Assembly: GCA_903871875.1 (NCBI GenBank)
Contig: CAIQIR010000019.1
Span: forward strand, 1-64,000
Direction: 5' to 3'
Origin: an uncultured Schlesneria sp.
Lineage (GTDB): Bacteria; Planctomycetota; Planctomycetia; Planctomycetales; Planctomycetaceae
Length of the DNA stretch: 64,000 nt
A program made the position numbers and the translations under genes. Below are positions 45,596-54,612 of the stretch, piece by piece; position 1 is the first letter of the stretch, and the number at the start of each line of letters is the position of its first letter. The notes beneath the pieces are model-generated. The model was not told where the DNA came from. It searched no databases and worked only from the letters and a program-made list of their open reading frames with translations.

Positions 45596-46511
45596 AAAAC
45601 TCACCCGCGCCGACCCGAAATCTCAGCACGTACAACCGTAAAACGACCAGCTTCTTGCAAACGTTCAAAAGAGCCCTCGCGATCAGCATTTTGAAATCGA
45701 TCTCGGTGCAAACGAGATTTGACTCAGAACCGATGGTCACGCGCACCCTTTTCTACCTCACTAATCACGCCATTTAGCAATCCGTGTGCCATCGTGAATT
45801 TCGCGGTGTTGTAAATACAAAACCATTCGAATCTTCGATTAAATGAGCCTTCCCGTCTTGAATCGCAGGCTTCGCGAAAGAATTTCTCGATGGCGATTTG
45901 CTTCAATCGCAGGCAGGGAATCACGAACGTTGGGCGAAAGCTGGGCGTTTCGCCACACAGGGATTCACCGCACGACATCCTTTTCAAGGAGGCTTCGGTG
46001 TTTGAGTTTTGGCAAAGCCGGTGTTTTGGGAATTGTCGTTAAGTTCCCGCAGACGACCACTTGCGCCGGATCAAAGAAGAAAATCGCCGTCGCAGAACCG
46101 AGGGGGTGGCTCAACGACGGCGACTAAGGATGGGGTCCAGCAGGCCAGTCAGATCATGCGGTTAGTAGCGACTTTTTAAGTGTTTATCTAGCTGCATGGG
46201 TTAAACCGGTCATCTTCCCGCAGATTGATCGCAAGTTGTGGGAAGCCTCGGGTGCCGTTGCGGAACCGACCGGCCTGCCGGGAATATTGACTCCCAGTGA
46301 GCAAATCGTTCTGGACGGCTGAACCTTTTCCTAAACCGGAGAAGTCTGTCGAAACACACTTATCCGGTGTCTGAGTTATCGGGTGAGACGCTCCGCCAGT
46401 TCACCTGTTCAGCCGAGATACGTGTGGGACGTTTTACGCGATGCAATCCTCAGGAACTCAACGGGGCGTTTGCGGTGACTTTTCCGCTGGTTCGAATCCC
46501 TTTTTCGCCGA
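45596..46511. other. 916-bp intergenic region with one strong hairpin
   Basis: No gene is supported. Frames of 87-94 codons on either strand lack motifs and ribosome binding sites. A hairpin is at 46084-46123. A tRNA T-arm-like string near 46483-46506 does not fold as a tRNA. Much of 46124-46511 could be a long 3' untranslated region of the DUF1501 gene at 46512. Confidence 0.5.
46084..46123 (-). terminator. Hairpin with T-rich tail, possible terminator
   Basis: TCGCCGTCG (46084-46092) pairs perfectly with CGACGGCGA (46115-46123). On the minus strand the stem is followed by TTTTCTTCTTT. The nearest minus-strand gene upstream is the DUF1501 gene, whose stop is 388 bases away, so the role is uncertain. 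Confidence 0.45.
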
Positions 46512-47939
46512 CTAACTAAATACTTCGCTGACAATTTCACCTTCGTTGACGGTGGCACGTTCCGGCCGGCCCTGCAATGAGTAGATTAGCTCGGTGTGAT
46601 CGAGGCCCAACGCGGCGAGAATCGTGGCATGCAGGCTGTGGACATGTACTCTTCGTTCGATCGCGTGCATGCCAAAATCATCGGTCGCGCCGACGATCCG
46701 ACCACCCTTTACACCACCACCCGCAAGCCACATGCTGAATCCATAGGGGTTATGATCTCGGCCATCCCCTTTTTCGCTCATCGGCGTGCGACCGAACTCG
46801 CCACCCCAGACGACCAGCGTTTCGTCCAATAGACCTCGCTGTTTGAGATCTTTCAGTAGCGCGGCGATGGGGCGATCGGTAGCACCGCAATGCTCCGCAT
46901 GATTCTGCTCAATCTTGGAATGCGCATCCCACTTGCTGCCCGATCCCGAATAAAGTTCGACAAATCGAACGCCACGTTCGACGAGTCGCCTTGCGAGCAA
47001 GCAATTTTGGCCGAACGTTTGAGTTCGCTTTTCTCCTAGACCATATGCTTCCTGTGTGGCTTGCGTCTCTTGTGTTAAATCGACTGCCTCCGGCGCATGT
47101 GACTGCATTTGATAGGCGAGTTCATACGACGCGATCCGTGCTTCGAGTTCGCTGTCGGCGGGACGCAGCAGCAAATGCTCACGATTCAGATGGTTGATGT
47201 AGTCGAGTTTACTTCGTTGTCGCTCGTCGCTGATGTCTGCAGTGGGGTTGAGGTGCAAGATGGGCTGTTTGCCCGGAAAGAATTTGGTCCCTTGATGGCC
47301 AGCCGGCATAAATCCAGAACCCCACGCACGGTTCCCCCCGGGAGGCTCTCGATCATTGTCGAGCAATACGACGAAACCCGGCAGGTTCCGGTTTTCTGAC
47401 CCCAAACCATAGTTGATCCACGCGCCTAAGCTGGGGCGACCCGCCAGAATACTGCCCGTATTCATTTGGGTGACGCCGCCGACATGATTCAGTGCGTCCG
47501 AAGTACATGACCGCACGATGCATAGATCATCCGCACATTCACCGACCAGCGGATACCAGTCGGAGACAGGTATCCCGCTTTGGCCATACTGTTTCCACTT
47601 TCTTTGCGATGCCAGCAATCCATTTTCACTGACACCCATCGGCGTGATGGCACGCTTGATCGACGGAGGCAGCGGTTGACCGGCGTACTCGTTGACCCGG
47701 GGTTTCGGATCAAACGTATCAAGATGGCTTGGTCCACCGTCCATGAATAAGAAGATGACATTCCGAGCCACGCCAAAAAAGTGCGGCCGATTCAAAGACG
47801 TTTGAGCGGCCCTCGCGAGGTGTCGGTCGCTGGCCATTAAGCCGGCCAAGGCGATCGCTCCGAATCCCCCGCCGGTCCGACACAGGAAGTCCCGGCGAGA
47901 AGTTGCCAGATGATGATGCGATGTTCGCATGCCGGCCAT
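46512..47939 (-). CDS. DUF1501 protein, Tat-exported, second copy
   Basis: 475 residues from ATG 47939 (ATG 47930 is an alternative). The Tat motif SRRDFL is in TSRRDFLCRTGGGFGAIALA. The DUF1501 body reads NVIFLFMDGGPSHLDTFDPK, RGVRFVELYSGSGSKWDAHS and LDETLVVWGGEFGRTPMSEK, followed by GRDHNPYGFSMWLAGGG. It is longer than the copy at 37323-38627 and of a different subgroup. The usual PSCyt2-PSD1 partner is absent on both sides. The role is unknown, probably periplasmic. Confidence 0.92.
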   Translation of the reverse strand: MAGMRTSHHHLATSRRDFLCRTGGGFGAIALAGLMASDRHLARAAQTSLNRPHFFGVARNVIFLFMDGGPSHLDTFDPKPRVNEYAGQPLPPSIKRAITPMGVSENGLLASQRKWKQYGQSGIPVSDWYPLVGECADDLCIVRSCTSDALNHVGGVTQMNTGSILAGRPSLGAWINYGLGSENRNLPGFVVLLDNDREPPGGNRAWGSGFMPAGHQGTKFFPGKQPILHLNPTADISDERQRSKLDYINHLNREHLLLRPADSELEARIASYELAYQMQSHAPEAVDLTQETQATQEAYGLGEKRTQTFGQNCLLARRLVERGVRFVELYSGSGSKWDAHSKIEQNHAEHCGATDRPIAALLKDLKQRGLLDETLVVWGGEFGRTPMSEKGDGRDHNPYGFSMWLAGGGVKGGRIVGATDDFGMHAIERRVHVHSLHATILAALGLDHTELIYSLQGRPERATVNEGEIVSEVFS

Positions 47940-48266
47940 GAGATGATTTCTTCTGAAGAACGATGTCGACTGCCTATCAGTGGGACAAGACTGATGCTGT
48001 GCGTCAAATTCCGTGCCGCAAACATCGTATCGTTATTTGCGTCGGACGCCACGATTGGACCTGTTCAGCGGGCGCTTCTACCTAAGTGAGTCCGCCGCCT
48101 GTTTCGAAGTTAGTCTAACCTCGCATCGAACTATCGTCATCGATAACTGGATTGGTCACGGGCGATTCCAACTGTTCCAGACAAGTCTGCGGTCAGGACG
48201 GGGCGCATCAGCCGTCTTCGGAAGCAGGACGCTCTGATTGTTCTTGCCTGATTCCAAGCGACGAAT
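47940..48266. other. 327-bp gap, nothing recognised
   Basis: It lies between the DUF1501 gene and the oxidase gene, both on the minus strand. I see no gene, terminator hairpin or clear promoter. Confidence 0.5.
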
Positions 48267-49364
48267 TCAGGCCTTACCAGAGCGATCCGGACAAATGACC
48301 AGGTTGCGGTGGATCTCCTGAATCGTCCTCAATCCCGACAGGGCCATGCACAAGTCTAACTCGGCTTTCAACAATTCCAGGACTCGCCGGACGCCCGCTT
48401 GGCCATCGATGGCCAGACCCCACAAATAGGGTCGGCCGATCAGGACTGCGCGAGCTCCCAAGGCGAGTGCTTTCAACACATCGCTGCCGCGACGAATGCC
48501 TCCGTCAACATAGATCTCTGCCATTTCTCCGATGGCTGCGACGATCTCACCAAGAGCCGCCGCCGTTGGAATCGCGCCGTCAAGCTGCCGTCCACCGTGG
48601 TTCGATACGACGATCCCTTGGGCTCCATGGGCCACCGCAAGTCGGGCGTCGTCCGGCGACAGAATGCCCTTCAGGACCAGAGGCAGCGGACTGAGCTGAC
48701 GCAGCCAATCGACGGTCTCCCATGTCGTGCTGGCGTCCCAATTGTTGTCGACGAAATTTCTCAGTGCGGTGGCCTCATCGTCTGAACCCATTTTGGCGTT
48801 CATGTACGGCACCAGGTTGTTCCAGCGAATGCCAAGGGGAAACTGAAATTGGTTGCGAAAATCTCGTTCGCGACGTCCAAGAATCGGCGTATCGACGGTT
48901 AGGCAAAGGGCGCTGTACCCCGCAGCGACGGCGCGATCAACTAATGCACGAGTCAACCCACGATCTCGAAAGCAGTACAACTGAAACCAGCGCAGCCCCG
49001 ACGGTGCCGCGTCGGCGATATCTTCAAGGCTGTAGGTGGCTACCGTACTGACGATTTGCAGGGTCTTCATCGCGGTCGTCGCTCGGGCAACTGCCAATTC
49101 CCCGTCGGGATGAGCCATCGCGTTGACGCCACAAGGGGCAGTCAGTATCGGAAAATCAACCGGCTGGCCTAAGATGGACGTCGATAAGTCTCGCTGGCTC
49201 ACATCAATCAAGACCCGCGGTCGCAGCATGATTCGCTGCCAGGCCAATCGGTTTTCTCGGATGGTCAGTTCGTCGTCGGATCCTCCTTCGAAATAATCGA
49301 AAACCATCGGTGGCAGTTTTTCCGCAGCCACTTTCGCGTACTCGTCGAGATTCAGCGGTTCCAT
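48267..49364 (-). CDS. FMN-dependent alpha-hydroxy-acid oxidase
   Basis: About 365 residues from ATG 49364, which follows AAGGGA; a longer frame to 49415 lacks such a site. The protein belongs to the glycolate/lactate oxidase family, a beta/alpha barrel with FMN. N-terminal FDYFEGGSDDELTIREN, the PVDFPILTAPCGVNAMAHPD flavin region, and the active-site signature VSNHGGRQLDGA with catalytic His and Arg are all present, then YVDGGIRRGSDVLKALALGA for phosphate binding. It oxidises a 2-hydroxy acid such as lactate or glycolate to the oxo acid. Which acid is used is not readable. Confidence 0.94.
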   Translation of the reverse strand: MEPLNLDEYAKVAAEKLPPMVFDYFEGGSDDELTIRENRLAWQRIMLRPRVLIDVSQRDLSTSILGQPVDFPILTAPCGVNAMAHPDGELAVARATTAMKTLQIVSTVATYSLEDIADAAPSGLRWFQLYCFRDRGLTRALVDRAVAAGYSALCLTVDTPILGRRERDFRNQFQFPLGIRWNNLVPYMNAKMGSDDEATALRNFVDNNWDASTTWETVDWLRQLSPLPLVLKGILSPDDARLAVAHGAQGIVVSNHGGRQLDGAIPTAAALGEIVAAIGEMAEIYVDGGIRRGSDVLKALALGARAVLIGRPYLWGLAIDGQAGVRRVLELLKAELDLCMALSGLRTIQEIHRNLVICPDRSGKA

Positions 49365-49436
49365 GAATTTCCCTTGATTTGTCTGAATCTGGCGGCCAAA
49401 AACGAAATTCGCCACAATTTTTGTAAGAAACGCCCG

Positions 49437-49447
49437 GTGACGGTCAC
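49437..49447. promoter_or_regulatory. Short palindrome in the oxidase/sigma divergent region
   Basis: GTGAC and GTCAC flank a single G. It lies in the 121-base divergent spacer between the oxidase and ECF sigma genes and could be an operator for either. No promoter hexamers were identified beside it. Confidence 0.25.
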
Positions 49448-49485
49448 TGATTTCATCGGAGATTTTGCGGACCGGAGAACAGCGA

Positions 49486-50010
49486 ATGAGGGCCGAGGAG
49501 CAAGAATCGCTCTTCCATCGTTGGTTACATGATCATATCGGCTTGATGCTGAAAGTGGTGCGGAGCAGTACGGAGACACCTCAGGATCGAGAAGATCTGT
49601 TTCAAGAAGTGTTAGTTCAACTCTGGTCATCGATTGCCAACTTTCGCGGCGATGCCAAAGAGACGACGTGGATTTATCGAGTCTCGTTCAATACCGCTCT
49701 GGCGTGGCGTCGCGGGGAGCGTCGGCGACGGGTACGCCACGCGGAATTCTTGAAATATGACACGACGGCCAAAGTTCAAATGGGTTCCACTGACGTGCCG
49801 GCACAACATGAAATGATCGACAAGCTGTACGGCGCCATTCGGCAACTGCCTCAAGTGGATTCCTCGCTGGCCATCATGCATTTGGATGGATTGAGCTATC
49901 AGGAAATGGCCGAGGTACTGGGTATCTCTGAGAACTACATTGGTGTGAAACTGAATCGTATTCGCAAACAACTTTCCGAAAAGCTTCAAGGAGTTTCGGA
50001 TGAGCTTTGA
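49486..50010 (+). CDS. ECF RNA polymerase sigma factor
   Basis: About 174 residues from ATG 49486, which follows GGAG; a TTG at 49465 is the alternative. Region 2 is EDLFQEVLVQLWSSIANFRG with TTWIYRVSFNTALAWRRG. Region 4 is IRQLPQVDSSLAIMHLDGLS with MAEVLGISENYIGVKLNRIR. Region 1.1 and 3 are absent, as in ECF factors. Its end overlaps the start of the four-helix membrane protein gene (50000), as usual for a sigma/anti-sigma pair. It probably activates its own operon. Confidence 0.93.
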   Translation: MRAEEQESLFHRWLHDHIGLMLKVVRSSTETPQDREDLFQEVLVQLWSSIANFRGDAKETTWIYRVSFNTALAWRRGERRRRVRHAEFLKYDTTAKVQMGSTDVPAQHEMIDKLYGAIRQLPQVDSSLAIMHLDGLSYQEMAEVLGISENYIGVKLNRIRKQLSEKLQGVSDEL

Positions 50011-50602
50011 CGAATTGCAATCGGAATGGCAAGCACACAATCACGAGATGCCACTCAATCTCACGACAGAACGATTGCTTAACGAGGTCCGGCGAAACCA
50101 TCGGTCATTGGAAACAACATTATTCTGGCGAGATGCTCGTGAAATTGTCGTCGCAGTGATCCTGACGGCCATCTTTGTGTATCTAGGACAGCAGGGTGGC
50201 AGTTGGTCATACTATGTCGTCGCGGTAGGCTGTTTTTGGGTGGGGGCCTTCATGTTGCTGGATCGCTGGTTCCAAAAACGTCATCGCTCGTCAAATGACG
50301 CGTCGTTACGGTCCAGCATTCAAGCGTCGTTGATTCAGGTTAATCACCAAATCTGGTTGTTGAAGAACATTTTCTGGTGGTACCTGTTGCCGATTGCCAT
50401 CGGAATGGTGGCCGTGATCGGTGATGAAATGTGGAAGAAACGCGCTGAAGGCCTGGTCTCTTACATGGGGCAGGCGGCCTACATTGTTTTCTGTTTTCTG
50501 TTGTTCTATGGAGGTTATTGGCTGAATCAGCGAGCTGTGGAAAAAGAACTTGAGCCACGCCGAAAGGAGTTACAGACGCTACTGGCGAGCTTGAGGTCGT
50601 GA
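50000..50602 (+). CDS. Four-helix membrane protein, putative anti-sigma factor
   Basis: 200 residues; ATG 50000 follows AAGGAG and lies inside the end of the sigma gene. A soluble N-terminal segment (ELQSEWQAHNHEMPLNLTTE, about 1-45) precedes four hydrophobic helices: EIVVAVILTAIFVYLG, YYVVAVGCFWVGAFMLL, WWYLLPIAIGMVAVIG and AAYIVFCFLLFYGGYWL. The tail is basic and acidic helix. No zinc-finger anti-sigma motif is seen. Overlap with the sigma gene suggests that its N-terminal segment binds the sigma factor; this is inferred from gene arrangement. Confidence 0.8.
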   Translation: MSFDELQSEWQAHNHEMPLNLTTERLLNEVRRNHRSLETTLFWRDAREIVVAVILTAIFVYLGQQGGSWSYYVVAVGCFWVGAFMLLDRWFQKRHRSSNDASLRSSIQASLIQVNHQIWLLKNIFWWYLLPIAIGMVAVIGDEMWKKRAEGLVSYMGQAAYIVFCFLLFYGGYWLNQRAVEKELEPRRKELQTLLASLRS

Positions 50603-50671
50603 TTCGCGAACGCTTGGAATCGGCTGCTCAGTGGCTGGTGGTGATCAAACTTGACGTCTGGAAGTTCACAA

Positions 50672-51844
50672 ATGTCGATCCGGTTCAAATTCATTGCGAT
50701 GTCATGCATTGTTTTGGTGCCACAGATGATCTGTCGCGCCGATCCAGATCCGGTTGTCGACCCGTCCGGGTTATCCAAATCCATCACGGCAGATCCCAAA
50801 ATCAACGAAAGATTGAGTGCCCTGATTAAGCGACATCAGGTTCCGGGAATGGTGGCAGGGCTCATTCAAGGCACCGAGTTGATTGCCGTGGGTGCGGCAG
50901 GAGTTCGAAAATCGAGTTTGCCGGAACCGATTACGGTCAACGACAAAATGCATCTTGGATCATGTACCAAAGCCATGACGGCCACCCGTGTCGCGATGTT
51001 GGTGGAAACGGGGAAACTGCAGTGGGGCTCGACCTTGGCCTCGGTATTCCCCGAGGAATGCAAAGATGTTCATCCCGATTTGTGGTTGGTCACGTTAGAA
51101 CAGCTTTTGACCCACCGTGCTGGCCTTCCCGCGAATGTCGCTTGGGAAAAATTGGGAACAACACTCTCGACAACTGAGCAGCGATTGACACTGCTTCGAA
51201 CCGCCTTGAAGTCCGCTCCGATGAAGAAACCCGGGACCGAGTTTCTCTATTCCAACGTCGGGTATGCTTTGGCGGGAGCCATGATTGAACGAGTGACGGA
51301 TCAATCGTGGGAACAGTTGATGGAAGAGGGGTTGTTTAAACCACTCGGCATGAGATCAGCCGGATTCGGTGCGCCGGGAACGGCAGGCGGGATCGACCAA
51401 CCTTGGGGACACATTTCTCTGGGGGGAATCCTCATACCAATGCAACAGGACAATCCTCCGGCACTCGGACCCGCCGGCATCGTGCATGCCTCGATTTCCG
51501 ATTGGGCCAAGTTTGCTGTCCTGCATTTACAGCAAGGACGTGGTGGGGCAACCATGCTTCGGCCGGAAAATTTTAACCGTCTGCAAACGCCACCTGAACA
51601 GGCAAGTTATGCCATGGGCTGGATTGTTGTCGAGCCGGATTGGGCCAAGTGCCGTGTGTTGGCGCACGATGGCAGCAACACGATGTGGTATGCCATGATC
51701 TGGCTGCTTCCTGAGCGAAACTTGGCAGTGCTGGTTGCCGCCAATCGAGCAGGTGATTCGGCACAGACGGCTTGTCACGAGGCGGTTCGATCATTACTCG
51801 ATGATTTCGAAACCATTGCTCCGATCTCGAACGCAAAGCATTAG
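50672..51844 (+). CDS. Secreted serine hydrolase of the class C beta-lactamase family
   Basis: About 390 residues from ATG 50672, preceded by GGAAG. A signal peptide (FIAMSCIVLVPQMICRA) is followed by the beta-lactamase/transpeptidase-like fold. The active-site motif SCTK is at residues 97-100 and the YxN motif (YSN) starts at Tyr193; the third motif probably lies in LAHDGSNTMW where KTG-type sequences occur. The family includes esterases, DD-peptidases and AmpC. True penicillin resistance is not implied. It follows the sigma pair after 69 bases. Confidence 0.88.
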   Translation: MSIRFKFIAMSCIVLVPQMICRADPDPVVDPSGLSKSITADPKINERLSALIKRHQVPGMVAGLIQGTELIAVGAAGVRKSSLPEPITVNDKMHLGSCTKAMTATRVAMLVETGKLQWGSTLASVFPEECKDVHPDLWLVTLEQLLTHRAGLPANVAWEKLGTTLSTTEQRLTLLRTALKSAPMKKPGTEFLYSNVGYALAGAMIERVTDQSWEQLMEEGLFKPLGMRSAGFGAPGTAGGIDQPWGHISLGGILIPMQQDNPPALGPAGIVHASISDWAKFAVLHLQQGRGGATMLRPENFNRLQTPPEQASYAMGWIVVEPDWAKCRVLAHDGSNTMWYAMIWLLPERNLAVLVAANRAGDSAQTACHEAVRSLLDDFETIAPISNAKH

Positions 51845-51868
51845 TCTTCACAATTGAAAGGGTCTAAG

Positions 51869-52777
51869 ATGCTCCGCAAACTCTGTTGCCTTGTGATTCC
51901 GTTTTTCTTGGGGACTGGGATCGCTTCTGCGCAGGTGACTCTGGAACTGAAGTATCCCGAAGGAACGAAGCATTTGGTCCATACCGAAGGAATGTCGAAT
52001 CAGAAAATGACCCTCGCGGGAATGGCGATTGACACCAAATCGACCTCGTTTGGCATCGCCACGACGACAATCGGTAAGAGAGACGCCGACGGGTTGCTGA
52101 AACTGGAAGAAAAAGTCGAGTCACTGCAAGTCGAACTTTCGCTGCCGGGGGGATTGTCGCTACGTTTTGATTCGACGAACCCCGGTAAAAAGGCAGACAT
52201 TCCGCAACTCGAACCGGTTCTCGACTCGTGTCGTTCGCAATGCTTACCCGTCACCGTCGAACTCGATGCGAAGAACAAAATTCAAAGTGCCAATTTGCCG
52301 GAAGGGGAGTATGAAAAACTGCCCGAATCCGTCCGTGAGGCATTCACGACCGAGGTACTGAAGAAAGGGTTGGAACGATCGTTGGCTTGTTTGCCCGACG
52401 AACCAGTCAAAAAGGGAGACCGGTGGGAACGTTCTACGGAACTCCATCTGGGTGAGGGGCAGGTGATGAGCTTTCGAACGAAATTTGAATATGCCGGAAC
52501 CCTTGAACAAGACGGCAAGACCCTCGACAAAATCACGGGTAAGGTGTTCGAAGTGAATTACTCGGCCAAAGCAAATCCGGCGTATCAGATCACAAAAAGT
52601 GATTTTAAGGTGATCGATTCGGATGGAACCTATTTGTTCGATCGAGAACAAGGCGCAGTCGTCTTGCGTTCGTCGAAGGTCCAAATCGGCGGTACGTTGA
52701 CCATGGTCATTAATGGAATGGAATTGCCTGGGGAAGTGGATCTCACGATGGAAGAGAAGGTCACTCGCCAGAAGTAG
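51869..52777 (+). CDS. Secreted protein, DUF6263-like
   Basis: About 302 residues from ATG 51869, preceded by AAGGG. A signal peptide (LCCLVIPFFLGTGIASAQ) leads to a beta-rich protein: VTLELKYPEGTKHLVHTEGM, then repeated strands, then KKGDRWERSTELHLGEGQVM and a C-terminal VDLTMEEKVTRQK. The pattern of regularly spaced strands with a GDxW motif resembles DUF6263-type secreted proteins; the assignment is tentative. It lies 24 bases after the serine hydrolase gene and is the last gene of the sigma-led operon. Confidence 0.8.
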   Translation: MLRKLCCLVIPFFLGTGIASAQVTLELKYPEGTKHLVHTEGMSNQKMTLAGMAIDTKSTSFGIATTTIGKRDADGLLKLEEKVESLQVELSLPGGLSLRFDSTNPGKKADIPQLEPVLDSCRSQCLPVTVELDAKNKIQSANLPEGEYEKLPESVREAFTTEVLKKGLERSLACLPDEPVKKGDRWERSTELHLGEGQVMSFRTKFEYAGTLEQDGKTLDKITGKVFEVNYSAKANPAYQITKSDFKVIDSDGTYLFDREQGAVVLRSSKVQIGGTLTMVINGMELPGEVDLTMEEKVTRQK

Positions 52778-52822
52778 TTCGCCACGCGGAGCAGTACTCT
52801 GGCCATTTCGTAACCGGGAGAT

Positions 52823-53932
52823 TCAGGACAGTTCGCGGATGACGCCAAGTTTGGCGAGCGCCCAGTTAACCGCTTCACGTACGAGTGGTGACGGGTCATT
52901 CGCGCAGACTGTCAACGCGGGAATGACTCCTGTATCGCCTGAGTTCCCCAGCACAATCGCCGCGTTACGACGCAGCGCTTCCCATCCAGGACGTTCTAAG
53001 GGCGTATGACGAAAACGAGTGATGAACGCGGATTCGCTGATGTTAAGGATCTCGACGGCGTTAGCCGGATTCAGGTCGGACTGCAATTGAAACGCGGGTT
53101 CCTTTGTGATCGGAGCTTTGCGATTCCACGGGCAGACGTCCTGGCAAAGATCGCAACCAAACAGCCAGTTGCCAATGCCCTCACGCAGGTCCGTCGGTAT
53201 CTGATTGCGCAGCTCAATCGTTAAATATGCGATGCAGCGCCTCGCATCCAAAACGTAAGGAGCTGTGAATGCATTCGTTGGACAGACGTCGAGGCATCGA
53301 GTGCACGTTCCGCAATGGGAACTCTCATGCGGCGAGTCTGGCTCCAGGTCGAGATCCGTCAGCAACGCAGCCAGCAGCAGCCAGCTGCCCGCTCGCTTAT
53401 TGATCAGCATCGTATTCTTGCCGAACCAACCAAGTCCCGCGAGTTTCGCGAAATCGCGTTCCAGTAATGGGGCCGTATCGACGACACCTCGCGTTCGACA
53501 GCCGGGGCGCATTTCGTGAATTGAATCAGCCAGCTGGCTCAACTTGGACCGCAGTAAATCATGATAGTCGACCGACCCTTGTGCATATCGTGCGACTCGG
53601 GCCGGCGCCCCCGATGAGTCACCGGAGTCGTCGGCAGTGCGACTATCTTTGGTATTGTAGTTGATGGCCAACATCACGACGCTGCGGACGCTCGGCATCA
53701 CATGCCGTGGATGTTCGTATGCAGCGGCGCGGCGCGGTAAATACTTCATTTCACCCGCGAAACCTTGTTCGAGCCAACTGGTCAGATGCCCGAATCCTAA
53801 CGGCGAAACTGCCGGGGCAATGCCGACAAGGTTGAATCCGACTTGCAGGGCGGTCGCTTTCACCGCGTCGGTCAATGTCTGACGCTCGGTGAGCGACCGA
53901 TTTGAATCGTCGTTTGACATTTCTTCCACCAT
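52823..53932 (-). CDS. queG: Epoxyqueuosine reductase QueG
   Basis: About 369 residues from ATG 53932, which has a strong AGGAGGG seven bases upstream. It performs the last step of queuosine synthesis, reducing epoxyqueuosine in tRNA with cobalamin and Fe-S clusters. Two 4Fe-4S motifs are seen: CGTCTRCLDVCP and CDLCQDVCPWN. The N-terminal cobalamin-binding domain contains MKYLPRRAAAYEHPRHVMPS and KLAGLGWFGKNTMLIN. The C-terminus carries HEAT-like helices (EALRRNAAIVLGNSGD). It converges with the secreted-protein gene at 51869-52777. Confidence 0.95.
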   Translation of the reverse strand: MVEEMSNDDSNRSLTERQTLTDAVKATALQVGFNLVGIAPAVSPLGFGHLTSWLEQGFAGEMKYLPRRAAAYEHPRHVMPSVRSVVMLAINYNTKDSRTADDSGDSSGAPARVARYAQGSVDYHDLLRSKLSQLADSIHEMRPGCRTRGVVDTAPLLERDFAKLAGLGWFGKNTMLINKRAGSWLLLAALLTDLDLEPDSPHESSHCGTCTRCLDVCPTNAFTAPYVLDARRCIAYLTIELRNQIPTDLREGIGNWLFGCDLCQDVCPWNRKAPITKEPAFQLQSDLNPANAVEILNISESAFITRFRHTPLERPGWEALRRNAAIVLGNSGDTGVIPALTVCANDPSPLVREAVNWALAKLGVIRELS

Positions 53933-54612
53933 CAACTTCCCTCCTCGACTTCATGGCCAATAAAGAAGCCTCGCGGTGACTTCGTTCGTGGTCCGCTCAA
54001 GTTTTCGGAGTTAATGTCACCCATCGGTTTCGATTGCATGGCGTCCAGTGGAGATCCTGATTGATGGTTTAGCGACCACGCTTGACGAGCATCGCCCCAA
54101 GTGGCCAGTGAAATCATAACGAATGATTGGGGTTGGTGGGTTCGGCACTTTCTGCCGGCTCTCATTGACAATGAAACAATGAGATTCGACGTCAGAATAG
54201 AGCACTGATCGCTGATGAGGGTCGGTGCCTTACTTAACCCAACAAATGGCTTGAGCAAGTTCCTCAAACTTCCCAACCGTTACGACGCTCACATATTCAT
54301 CTCCATCAGTTGACGCTGTCTCGCTGATCGTTGCGAACAGCCAACTCGACGTGATCTGTTAAATCCGAATGTTGAAGCAAGATTATTGCACGACTTTACT
54401 TCGGCAACTCTTGCCGATCCGTCCGGGTGATTGACCTCGCAGTACAATTCCCGCGAAGAAGGAGCTCTTGTGGTATGCGAATTGAACCTGTGTGACCAGA
54501 TAGTTGTCTGAACCAAAAGAATCTTGGGACGCATGGAGGCTCCCCCTGGATAACGTGCCAAGACGGCGCGGCCGACCGGTTTCGTTACCTAACCCGTGGA
54601 GACGAGGTGGCC
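53933..54612. other. 680-bp intergenic region, no supported gene
   Basis: Divergent region between queG and the large secreted-protein gene. Open frames of 90-114 codons on the minus strand start at TTG or lack ribosome binding sites and have no motifs. I see no repeat or RNA structure. Confidence 0.5.

Noticed and set aside
45724-46127. Frames of 87 and 94 codons on opposite strands
   Set aside because: They overlap one another, are Arg/Ser-rich and carry no motif or good start site.
46483-46506. String resembling the T-arm and acceptor of a tRNA (ggttcgaatccc...cgcc)
   Set aside because: The T-stem pairs only at two positions and no matching acceptor, D-arm or anticodon arm is found upstream. 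It is too weak to call a tRNA or an attachment site.
50672-51844. Reading the serine hydrolase as a resistance beta-lactamase
   Set aside because: SxxK and YxN are shared by esterases and DD-peptidases, and the third motif is not a clear KTG, so resistance is not supported.
53933-54561. Minus-strand frames of 90 and 114 codons
   Set aside because: They begin with TTG or without a ribosome binding site and have no motifs; more likely non-coding.
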